The notes under the pieces are model-generated. The model was not told the DNA's origin. It did not search any database and worked only from the letters and a program-made list of their open reading frames with translations. Below, one piece after another: positions 6,778 through 14,124 of a stretch of DNA of 38,521 nucleotides. The number at the start of each line of letters is the position of its first letter. The stretch's first letter is position 1. The position numbers and the translations under genes are program-made. Source of the DNA: CAVDHB01 sp963608705 (GTDB taxonomy: Bacteria; Bacteroidota; Bacteroidia; Bacteroidales; Bacteroidaceae); NCBI GenBank assembly GCA_963608705.1, contig CAVDHB010000063.1:1-38521 (forward strand). The letters run 5' to 3'.

Positions 6778-8685
6778 ATGGCCTATCAATTACTCTCTAA
6801 AATAAATACCCCGGAGGACTTGCGAACCCTTCCTCTCGAACAGCTGCCTGAAGTATGCAAGGAGCTGAGGGAGGACATCATCCATGAATTGTCATCGCAT
6901 CCCGGACATTTTGCCTCCAGCCTTGGCACGGTGGAGCTGACGGTGGCGTTGCACTATGTCTACAATACGCCTTACGACCGGCTGGTATGGGACGTGGGAC
7001 ACCAGGCTTACGGCCATAAGATTCTCACCGGGAGGAGAGACTCTTTTCATACAAACAGGCAATACGGGGGTATACGCCCGTTCCCCTCACCTTTTGAAAG
7101 CGAATACGACACGTTCACTTGCGGCCACGCTTCCAATTCTATCTCCGCCGCGTTGGGCATGGCCGTGGCGGCTCGGCTGAAAGGCGAGACTGACCGCCAT
7201 GTCATCGCAGTCCTCGGAGACGGCAGCATGAGCGGCGGACTGGCTTTTGAGGGGTTGAACAACGCTTCCTCCACACCGAATGACATGCTTATCGTGTTGA
7301 ATGACAACAATATGAGCATAGACCATAGTGTCGGGGGAATGCAGCAGTACTTGTTAGACCTTAACACGAATCCCCAATACAACCGTCTGCGGTTGTTTCT
7401 TTCCCGGAAACTTACGGGTATCGGACTGCTTACAGACGCAAGACGGAAGAGCATCATACGTTTCAACAACAGCCTGAAGTCGCTCTTGAGCCAGCAGCAA
7501 AACCTCTTTGAGGGGATGAACATCCGCTATTTCGGTCCGGCGGACGGGCATAACGTGATTGCGTTAGTGAAGACCTTGCGGGAGATTAAGGAGATGAAGG
7601 GACCCAAGCTGCTTCATTTGCATACCGTAAAGGGAAAGGGATTTGAGCCGGCGGAGAAGAACGCCACGCTTTGGCACGCGCCAGGACGTTTCAACCCGGA
7701 CACGGGGGAACGGCTGGTGGAATCCGACAAAGGAATTCCGCCCAAGTTCCAGGATGTCTTCGGGGCGACCTTGCTGGAGCTGGCGCGCAAGAATCCCGCC
7801 ATCGTGGGCATCACGCCGGCCATGCCTACGGGAAGCTCGCTGAACCTCATGATGAAGGAGATGCCGGAGCGGACTTTCGATGTGGGCATCGCCGAGGGGC
7901 ATGCCGTGACCTTCGCCGGCGGACTGGCCAAGGACGGGATGTGTCCCTTCTGTGTGGTCTATTCTTCTTTCCTGCAAAGGGCTTACGACAATATCATTCA
8001 CGATGTGGCTCTTCCTGATTTGAATGTGGTGTTCTGCATAGACCGCGCGGGACTTGTGGGAGAGGACGGGCCGACACATCACGGAGTGTTCGACATGGCT
8101 TTTCTAAGATCCATTCCAAACCTGACGGTGGCTGCTCCACTGAATGCCGTGGAACTGCGCGATATGATGTACACGGCGCAGCTGAAAGGCAGGGGGCCGT
8201 TCGCCATCCGCTATCCTCGTGGACGGGACTACCTGACGGAATGGAAGACAGAACCACAGGAAATACCCGTTGGCAAAGGGCGGAGGCTGAAAGAGGGCGA
8301 GGATTTGGCGGTGGTTTCCATAGGGGCGATAGGCAAAGAGGCGATGGACGCTATACAAACCGTGGAGTCCGCACATCCCGGATGGACGATTGCGCATTAC
8401 GACTTGCGTTTCTTGAAACCGCTGGACGAAGCGCTTTTGAGACAGATAGGGAATCGTTTCCGGCGGATTATCACGGTGGAAGACGGTATTCTGGCCGGAG
8501 GAATGGGCTCGGCCTTGCTGGAGTTCTATGCCGAGGGCGGCATACCGGTTCGTTTGACCCGGCTCGGTGTCAAGGACCAGTTTGTGGAACACGGAGACGT
8601 GAAATTGCTGCGGAAGCTGTGCGGATATGACAGCGAGGGCATCGCCAAGGCGATTTGCGCGGCGATGGAGGATGGAAAGTTATAA
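6778..8685 (+). CDS. dxs: 1-deoxy-D-xylulose-5-phosphate synthase
   Basis: Cytosolic, thiamin-diphosphate-dependent enzyme condensing pyruvate and glyceraldehyde 3-phosphate to DXP, the first step of the MEP isoprenoid pathway and the precursor for thiamin and pyridoxal phosphate. 635 residues from ATG 6778, normal for the family. Visible landmarks are the histidine motif SSHPGHFASSLGTVELTVAL, WDVGHQAYGHKILTGRR, the cofactor/metal motif GDGSMSGGLAFEGLNNA ending in NDNNMSI, the YFGPADGHN segment, and the second-domain VGIAEGHAVTFAGG carrying the cofactor-activating glutamate. GPTHHGVFD and the C-terminal transketolase domain (HYDLRFLKPLDE, EDGILAGGMG) follow. An ATG at 6733 is in frame but lies at the predicted transcription start. 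The next gene is 21 bp away, so co-transcription with the ATPase pair is likely. Confidence 0.97.
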   Translation: MAYQLLSKINTPEDLRTLPLEQLPEVCKELREDIIHELSSHPGHFASSLGTVELTVALHYVYNTPYDRLVWDVGHQAYGHKILTGRRDSFHTNRQYGGIRPFPSPFESEYDTFTCGHASNSISAALGMAVAARLKGETDRHVIAVLGDGSMSGGLAFEGLNNASSTPNDMLIVLNDNNMSIDHSVGGMQQYLLDLNTNPQYNRLRLFLSRKLTGIGLLTDARRKSIIRFNNSLKSLLSQQQNLFEGMNIRYFGPADGHNVIALVKTLREIKEMKGPKLLHLHTVKGKGFEPAEKNATLWHAPGRFNPDTGERLVESDKGIPPKFQDVFGATLLELARKNPAIVGITPAMPTGSSLNLMMKEMPERTFDVGIAEGHAVTFAGGLAKDGMCPFCVVYSSFLQRAYDNIIHDVALPDLNVVFCIDRAGLVGEDGPTHHGVFDMAFLRSIPNLTVAAPLNAVELRDMMYTAQLKGRGPFAIRYPRGRDYLTEWKTEPQEIPVGKGRRLKEGEDLAVVSIGAIGKEAMDAIQTVESAHPGWTIAHYDLRFLKPLDEALLRQIGNRFRRIITVEDGILAGGMGSALLEFYAEGGIPVRLTRLGVKDQFVEHGDVKLLRKLCGYDSEGIAKAICAAMEDGKL

Positions 8686-8706
8686 TCATCATTAAATACG
8701 GACACT

Positions 8707-9579
8707 ATGGTAAAACGGGCGGAGTATATACAGGAAATCGAGATAAAGGCTCTTTGGGGGCGTAAGCATATCTATTGGCGGTTGCGTCCGGACGTGAACA
8801 TCTTGAGCGGCATCAACGGAGTGGGGAAGACTACCATCTTGAATCGTTCCATTTCTTCGCTCGACGTGCTGCGGGGAGGCGAGATGGGAGCTGACGGCGC
8901 GGGATTTGTCAGAGGAGTACGTCTGAAGTTCTTCCCGGAGGATGCCACGGGGATTCGCTATGATGTGATTCGGAGTTTTGACAGGCCGTTGATTGACTCT
9001 GACAAGCTGGCCAAGCTGGCGGACAAGCAGGTGAAGACGGAACTCGACTGGCAGATTTACCAGTTGCAACGACGCTTCTTGAATTACCAGGTGGACATTG
9101 GCAAGCGGATTATCTCCATGTTCACGGACGGAATGGTGGATGAAACAGGCCGGGAGGAGCGTGTAAAGGAAGTGTTCGCTCCCAAAATACGTTTTCAGGA
9201 TATTTTAGACGAGCTGTTCAAGGAGACAGGCAAACGGATAGACCGCACTTGCAATGAGGTGAGATTCATCCAGTCGGAAGACGCTCTTTTGAGCACTATG
9301 GGCAAGACTTCTTTATTATCCCCTTATCAGCTTTCTTCCGGGGAGAAGCAGATGCTGGTCATCTTGCTGACGACCCTTGTAGAGGATAACAGGCCGGGCG
9401 TGTTGTTCATGGACGAGCCGGAGGTGAGTCTGCACATTGACTGGCAACGGCGGTTGATCGCCTTGGTGAGGGAGCTGAACCCGAATGTGCAGATAATTCT
9501 GACCACGCATTCCCCGGCGGTTATCATGGACGGCTGGATGGACAAGGTGTGCGAGGTGACGGACATCACGGAGAAATAA
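8707..9579 (+). CDS. AAA/SMC-like ATPase, first gene of an ATPase + TOPRIM pair
   Basis: 290 residues with an ABC/SMC-type ATPase core: Walker A GINGVGKTT (35-43), signature LSSGEKQM (209-216), Walker B VLFMDEPEVS (D236, E237) and an H-loop TTHSP with H268. This arrangement is shared by OLD-family, RecF-like and PARIS AriA ATPases. Here the ATPase stands alone, without a fused TOPRIM domain. The next gene, 21 bp downstream, encodes a separate DUF4435/TOPRIM-like protein, so together they resemble the two-gene form of OLD-like or PARIS-like systems. The insert between Walker A and the signature (about 165 residues) is short and predicted mostly helical. It follows dxs closely, and no transposase or integrase flanks it. 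The role in phage defence is inferred, not shown. Confidence 0.85.
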   Translation: MVKRAEYIQEIEIKALWGRKHIYWRLRPDVNILSGINGVGKTTILNRSISSLDVLRGGEMGADGAGFVRGVRLKFFPEDATGIRYDVIRSFDRPLIDSDKLAKLADKQVKTELDWQIYQLQRRFLNYQVDIGKRIISMFTDGMVDETGREERVKEVFAPKIRFQDILDELFKETGKRIDRTCNEVRFIQSEDALLSTMGKTSLLSPYQLSSGEKQMLVILLTTLVEDNRPGVLFMDEPEVSLHIDWQRRLIALVRELNPNVQIILTTHSPAVIMDGWMDKVCEVTDITEK

Positions 9580-9600
9580 ATTCCACTCAAGAAGGAGGCC

Positions 9601-10647
9601 ATGGGAAAACGATTGCTGGAAAATATAAGTTCCTCTTATTTCGGAGCCGCCAACAGGCTGCGTTCCCGAAGCGTGAAGACGGAGATTATCGCTTATGTGG
9701 AGAGCTACGACGACGTGATGTTCTGGCGGAACGTGCTGGGGGAATGCGAGACGGACAGTTGTGTGTTCAAGGTGATGCTGCCTTCCCGGACAAGGCTGAC
9801 CAAGGGGAAGAAGTCGGTGCTGATGAATGAGCTGGGAGCCGGACTGGGCAGGAACATGATAGCCTGTGTGGACGCGGATTATGACTACCTGATGCAGGAT
9901 GCCACGCCTTTCTCCGCTATGTTTAATCATAATCCTTATATCTTCCACACGTATGTGTACGCGATAGAGAATTTTCATTGCTATGCCGCCAGTTTGCGGG
10001 AGGTCTGTGTGGCCGCCACGCTGAATGACGAGGAGTTGTTTGACTTTGAGGGCTATCTTTTGCAGTATTCCCGGATTATCCATCCTCTTTTCGTATGGTC
10101 GATATGGCTGTACCGGCATGGCCTTTTCAAGGCTTTCTCTTTGATGGATTTTTGCAATCTTGTGGCGGTGGAGCGTTTTAACTTCCATAGTCCGGAGGAG
10201 TCGCTGGAAAGATTGAGGAGACGGGTGAACCGCAAGATAAGCCGTTTGCAGAGGGAGTTTCCGCAGGCGAAAAAAGATTACAAGAAGCTGACGCGGGAGC
10301 TTGAGGCGTTAGGAGTGGACAAAGACTCCACTTATCTTTACATACAGGGGCATCATCTGGAGGACAACGTGGTGATGGTGATACTGGAGCCGGTATGCAA
10401 GATTCTGCGCCACCGGCGGGAAAGGGAGATAAACTTGCTGGCGGAACACGCCGTGCAGCGTCAGAACGAGTTGTCGGCCTATGACAACAGCCAGCTGGAC
10501 GTATCGACCGTGTTGCGTCATAACACCAGCTTCCGCCGCTGTCCGGCTTATTCGCGTATGACGGAAAGAATCAAGGCGTTCGTGGAGACACTCTCGCCAG
10601 CGGAGAGGCGTGAAAATGAAATTAAAACAATCAATGACAATGAATAA
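9601..10647 (+). CDS. DUF4435-type protein with TOPRIM-like motifs
   Basis: 348 residues. The N-terminal part carries the TOPRIM signature: IIAYVES-x-DD with E34 and D37/D38, then an IACVDADYDY strand with D91, D93 and D95. DUF4435 proteins share this fold, and AriB of the PARIS anti-phage system, a TOPRIM nuclease held by an ATPase partner, belongs to this group. A conserved-looking VYAIENFHCY follows at about residue 120. The rest (about 140-348) is basic, helical and not assigned. An AAGGAGG sequence ends only two bases before ATG 9601, an unusually strong and unusually close ribosome-binding site for Bacteroidetes. The gene overlaps the following phosphatase start by 8 bp. Nuclease activity is likely from the motifs; the target is unknown. 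Confidence 0.75.
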   Translation: MGKRLLENISSSYFGAANRLRSRSVKTEIIAYVESYDDVMFWRNVLGECETDSCVFKVMLPSRTRLTKGKKSVLMNELGAGLGRNMIACVDADYDYLMQDATPFSAMFNHNPYIFHTYVYAIENFHCYAASLREVCVAATLNDEELFDFEGYLLQYSRIIHPLFVWSIWLYRHGLFKAFSLMDFCNLVAVERFNFHSPEESLERLRRRVNRKISRLQREFPQAKKDYKKLTRELEALGVDKDSTYLYIQGHHLEDNVVMVILEPVCKILRHRREREINLLAEHAVQRQNELSAYDNSQLDVSTVLRHNTSFRRCPAYSRMTERIKAFVETLSPAERRENEIKTINDNE

Positions 10648-11230
10648 AACGACGATGTACCTTACCCGTCATGGACAGACGGAAGAGAATAGGACGCATA
10701 TTTTGCAAGGATGGATGCCCGGACATTTGTCTGCGGAAGGAATCAGGCAGGTGGAAACGCTCAGAGATAAGCTGAAGGACGTGCGTTTCGACGCAGTGGT
10801 GTGCAGTGATTTGAAGCGTTGTGTGGATTCCGCGGCTATTCTGGCAGAGCCTCATGGCTTAAAGCCGCAAACAACGGACTTGCTCAGAGAAAGGGACTGG
10901 GGCTCGCTGACGGGGAAGAATATTCTCGATGAGATTGTGAATCTGAAAGTGGAGCATTGGCCGGCGGATGTGGAGAGTGAGCGGACTATCTATGAGAGGT
11001 CTTTGAAGTTTCTGGCGTTCGTGCAACAACACTTTGCCGGAAAGACGATTCTGGCTGTGGGACATGGCATGATAGACCGTTATATCCAGGCGGTATGGAA
11101 GGGTACGGATATTCATCAGATTCCAAGGATGGAGAATGCAGAAGTCAGAGTCCTGGATATTCCGTCAGACAAGCTGTATGCCTTGCCTGACGCGGCGGCA
11201 CAGGAGAAAGGGGAGGCTTCGGAAGCTTGA
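10640..11230 (+). CDS. Histidine phosphatase superfamily protein (phosphoglycerate mutase-like)
   Basis: 196 residues from ATG 10640. The branch-1 histidine phosphatase motif LTRHGQTEEN lies at the N-terminus (about residues 9-18). The partner acid appears in LRERDWGSLTG and the second catalytic histidine in VGHGMIDRYI. Such enzymes transfer phosphate through a phosphohistidine; substrates range from sugar phosphates to cobalamin precursors and are not predictable here. Other in-frame starts exist at 10610 (GTG), 10616, 10634 and 10655. ATG 10640 is chosen because it puts the motif near the N-terminus, as in relatives, and gives a short 8-bp overlap with the DUF4435 gene. It is therefore probably translated from the same message. 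It ends 6 bp from the convergent glycerate kinase. Confidence 0.88.
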   Translation: MNKTTMYLTRHGQTEENRTHILQGWMPGHLSAEGIRQVETLRDKLKDVRFDAVVCSDLKRCVDSAAILAEPHGLKPQTTDLLRERDWGSLTGKNILDEIVNLKVEHWPADVESERTIYERSLKFLAFVQQHFAGKTILAVGHGMIDRYIQAVWKGTDIHQIPRMENAEVRVLDIPSDKLYALPDAAAQEKGEASEA

Positions 11231-11236
11231 CTTCTT

Positions 11237-12400
11237 TCAGCCCTTCCTTGCTAAGATTGTGCGGAACACTTGGCAGGAAAGGCTTTTCAGATTTTTGTAT
11301 GCTTGTGAGGAACGCATCGCTTCCTGTAAATCACAAGGGCCGGGTACGACGGAGAACACTCCGGTGAATCCGGCTTTGTTCAATTCTTCCGCATCCTCCA
11401 CACTTCCCGCGAACAGCAGGGTGGGTATGTGTCTTTCTTTTGCCCTGCGCAGTATTCCGCCTACGGCTTTGCCCATGAGCGATTGTTTGTCGGCTTTTCC
11501 CTCTCCTGTAATAACCCAGTCCGCTCCTTGGAGCAGTTGGTCGAAGGCTTGTGTCTGCAAGACAATATCAATGCCTGGCTTCAGCTCACTGTGCATTCCG
11601 GCATAATGGTTCAAATAGGCCAAGAAGGCGAATCCCATGCCTCCGGCGGCTCCTGAACCCTTTTCCATGTCGTAGGACTTCCCTGTAAATCGTAGGGTTA
11701 CATTGGCAAACGAACGTAACCCTTCGTCCAGCTTCTTTATCATTTCTTTGTCCGCTCCTTTTTGCGGCGCATAGATATAGGCGGCTCCGTTCATTCCCCA
11801 CAATGGATTTTGCACATCGCAGGCTACCGTGAATCTCACATTGTGAAGCAAAGGTGTCATGTCAGTCCTGTCTATCTCTTGTATCTGGGTCAAGGACGCT
11901 CCTGTAGGGGGCAGAATATTCTTTTGCGCATCCTGAAAATGTATTCCCAGTGCGGAGAGCATTCCAATTCCCGCGTCATTCGTGGCGCTTCCGCCCAGTC
12001 CGATGACAATATGTGTGCATCCTCTTTTCAATGCGTCAAGGATGAGTTGCCCTGTGCCGAAAGTGGAGGTTTGTAGTGGATTCCGTTCTTTTTCAGAGAG
12101 CAGGTGGAGTCCAGAGGCTTCCGCCATCTCAATAAAAGCGGTCTTGGGGTCTATGCCTGAAATACCGTAGGCGGCTTGTATCGTTCTGCCCAAAGGGTCT
12201 TGTACCTTTGCGTGAATGGTTTCTCCATGTGTGCATTGGGTCAGAATGGCGGACAGCCCGTCTCCTCCGTCAGCGATTGGTATGGTGTGGATTTCAGTGT
12301 CTGAGGCGGTGGCTTCCCGTATACCCTCTTCTGTGGCTTGGTTTGCTTCAAAGGTGGTCAGGCTTCCCTTGAACTTGTCTATGGCGATAATGATTTTCAT
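11237..12400 (-). CDS. Glycerate kinase (GlxK/GarK type)
   Basis: 387 residues, the usual length of the type I glycerate kinase family, which phosphorylates D-glycerate with ATP to 2-phosphoglycerate. Family landmarks are the N-terminal IAIDKFKGSLTTFEAN, IPIADGGDGLSA, the GLGGSATNDAGIGMLSALG glycine-rich loop, and GEGKADKQSLMGKAVGGI toward the C-terminus. The product 2-phosphoglycerate is the substrate of enolase, whose gene lies directly upstream on the same strand. A strong terminator and a family-1 repeat between them argue against read-through, so the shared position is suggestive only. No clear promoter pattern was seen upstream of 12400. Confidence 0.93.
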   Translation of the reverse strand: MKIIIAIDKFKGSLTTFEANQATEEGIREATASDTEIHTIPIADGGDGLSAILTQCTHGETIHAKVQDPLGRTIQAAYGISGIDPKTAFIEMAEASGLHLLSEKERNPLQTSTFGTGQLILDALKRGCTHIVIGLGGSATNDAGIGMLSALGIHFQDAQKNILPPTGASLTQIQEIDRTDMTPLLHNVRFTVACDVQNPLWGMNGAAYIYAPQKGADKEMIKKLDEGLRSFANVTLRFTGKSYDMEKGSGAAGGMGFAFLAYLNHYAGMHSELKPGIDIVLQTQAFDQLLQGADWVITGEGKADKQSLMGKAVGGILRRAKERHIPTLLFAGSVEDAEELNKAGFTGVFSVVPGPCDLQEAMRSSQAYKNLKSLSCQVFRTILARKG

Positions 12401-12438
12401 AGTGTTTTAATATCTTACTAAAATCCTCACTGATGAAT

Positions 12439-12466
12439 GTAGAGACGCGATTAATCGCGTCTCTAC
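12439..12466. repeat. 28-bp perfect palindrome, family 1
   Basis: The half-site GTAGAGACGCGATT is followed by its exact reverse complement, so this is the reference copy of the family. It lies between glycerate kinase and the eno terminator. Confidence 0.9.
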
Positions 12467-12502
12467 GCAAGGCAGTGTAATTAATCATAATTTAAATACA
12501 AA

Positions 12503-12537
12503 GGGGGAGATTGCGTCATTATGACACAATCTCCCCT
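12503..12537 (-). terminator. Intrinsic terminator of eno
   Basis: Read on the minus strand, GGGGAGATTG and CAATCTCCCC arms extend through GTCAT/ATGAC into a very small loop, followed by CTTTGTATTT. The stem is about 16 bp with one internal mismatch. It begins 30 bp after the eno stop codon. Confidence 0.8.
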
Positions 12538-12566
12538 TATGTAAGATTACTTCTCAGAGAGAGGAA

Positions 12567-13895
12567 TTATTTCAAATAAGCGTTTCTCTTGTAGTAGTCC
12601 CAGTCGCCATATTCAGCGCGTTCGCCCAGCTGTTCCTCGATACGGAGCAATTGGTTGTACTTAGCCATACGGTCGGAACGGCTCATAGAACCAGTCTTGA
12701 TCTGACCGCTGTTAGTAGCCACTGCGATGTCAGCGATGGTAGTGTCTTCAGTTTCGCCAGAACGGTGAGAAGTCACAGTAGTGAATCCGTTGCGGTGAGC
12801 CATTTCGATAGCGTCCAAAGTCTCAGTCAAAGAACCGATCTGGTTCACTTTGATCAAGATAGAGTTGGCAGCTTTCAAAGCGATGGCTTTCTTCAAGAAC
12901 TTCACGTTGGTTACCAACAAGTCATCACCAACCAACTGGCAACGGTCGCCGATAGCCTTGTTCAGCTTCTGCCAGCCTTCCCAGTCGTTCTCGTCCATAC
13001 CGTCCTCGATAGAGTCGATAGGATATTTGTTGATCAAAGAAGTCAAGAATTCAATCTGCTCTTCGTCAGACAGCTTCTTTCCCTTAGGATCTTTCGGCGC
13101 ACCGTTCTTCAGTTTGCTGTAGTCATAGTAGTACTTGCCGTTCTCGATGAAAGAGAATTCAGAAGCGGCGCAGTCCATAGCGATATGGATGTCATCACCC
13201 GGTTTGTAACCAGCTTCTTTGGTAGCCTCTACGATGCAGTCCAATGCGTCTTCGATGCCGTTCAGTGCGGGAGCGAAACCACCCTCATCACCTACTGCGG
13301 TGCTCAAGCCGCGTTTCTTCAACACTTTCTGCAAAGCGTGGAACACTTCAGCGCCCATACGCAAGCCTTCGCTGTAAGTCTTGGCGCCTACCGGACGAAT
13401 CATGAATTCCTGGAATGCGATAGGAGCGTCAGAGTGAGCGCCACCGTTGATGATGTTCATCATAGGAACTGGCAACACACGGGCGTTAGGACCACCAAGG
13501 TAACGGTACAAAGGAAGACCGAGAGACTTAGCGGCAGCCTGAGCCACAGCCAAAGAAACACCGAGGATGGCGTTGGCTCCTAATTTGGATTTGGTAGGAG
13601 TACCGTCCAGAGCCAACATCTTATAGTCGATTGCACGCTGGTTGGTCACTTCCTCACCCTTCAAAGCCGGAGCGATGATAGTGTTCACATTGTTCACAGC
13701 TTTCAAAACGCCTTTACCGCAGAAGTGAGTCTTGTCGCCATCACGCAACTCCAAAGCCTCGTTCTCACCCGTAGAAGCTCCAGAGGGAACTGCTGCGCGT
13801 CCGAGAACGCCGTTTTCCAAAGTTACATCAACTTCGACCGTCGGATTACCACGTGAATCCATGATCTGACGTGCAAAAATTTTCTCAATTTTCAT
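12567..13895 (-). CDS. eno: Enolase (phosphopyruvate hydratase)
   Basis: Glycolytic enzyme interconverting 2-phosphoglycerate and phosphoenolpyruvate in the cytosol. 442 residues, slightly longer than the ~430 of Escherichia coli because of a lysine-rich insertion (KNGAPKDPKGKKLSDEEQ) in the middle and a YYKRNAYLK tail. The N-terminal RQIMDSRGNPTVEVDV, the PSGASTGENEALELRDGD loop, the metal ligands in AMDCAASEF, SIEDGMDENDWEGW and LVGDDLLVTN, and the signature LIKVNQIGSLTETL are all present. The catalytic SHRSGETEDT loop is intact. It is monocistronic by structure, with its own promoter about 85 bp upstream and a strong terminator downstream. Codon choice looks highly adapted, as expected for an abundant enzyme. 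Confidence 0.98.
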   Translation of the reverse strand: MKIEKIFARQIMDSRGNPTVEVDVTLENGVLGRAAVPSGASTGENEALELRDGDKTHFCGKGVLKAVNNVNTIIAPALKGEEVTNQRAIDYKMLALDGTPTKSKLGANAILGVSLAVAQAAAKSLGLPLYRYLGGPNARVLPVPMMNIINGGAHSDAPIAFQEFMIRPVGAKTYSEGLRMGAEVFHALQKVLKKRGLSTAVGDEGGFAPALNGIEDALDCIVEATKEAGYKPGDDIHIAMDCAASEFSFIENGKYYYDYSKLKNGAPKDPKGKKLSDEEQIEFLTSLINKYPIDSIEDGMDENDWEGWQKLNKAIGDRCQLVGDDLLVTNVKFLKKAIALKAANSILIKVNQIGSLTETLDAIEMAHRNGFTTVTSHRSGETEDTTIADIAVATNSGQIKTGSMSRSDRMAKYNQLLRIEEQLGERAEYGDWDYYKRNAYLK

Positions 13896-13977
13896 AATTG
13901 CTTGTTTTATTGATTTGTTTATTAAAACGTATTGTTCTTATTACTTGGAAATGGAGCATTATCCCTTAATTCCGTGG

Positions 13978-14009
13978 CGAAAATACTCAAAAATATCCGT
14001 AAGGACAAA
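13978..14009 (-). promoter_or_regulatory. eno promoter
   Basis: On the minus strand TTTG (14006-14009) is followed after exactly 20 bp by TATTTTCG (13978-13985), one mismatch from TAnnTTTG. This predicts a leader of roughly 75 nt. A second -7-like TAACTTTG lies at 14041-14048 but lacks a -33 partner. Confidence 0.6.
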
Positions 14010-14124
14010 GAGAGTATCACGCTATTTCTTATCTTTTACACAAAGTTAAGATTAAGGCCGTGCGCACCGATATGCTAACTGTGCCTGTTGATAACTGTGC
14101 TTGTCGAATAGGGGATTTAGTGGC

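Noticed and set aside
6548..6805. 85-residue plus-strand frame before dxs
   Set aside because: It contains the dxs promoter and overlaps the dxs start, with no motif and no promoter of its own.
8707..10647. Calling the pair AriA/AriB outright
   Set aside because: Motifs fit, but the ATPase is short and sequence identity to known PARIS proteins could not be measured, so no gene symbol is given.
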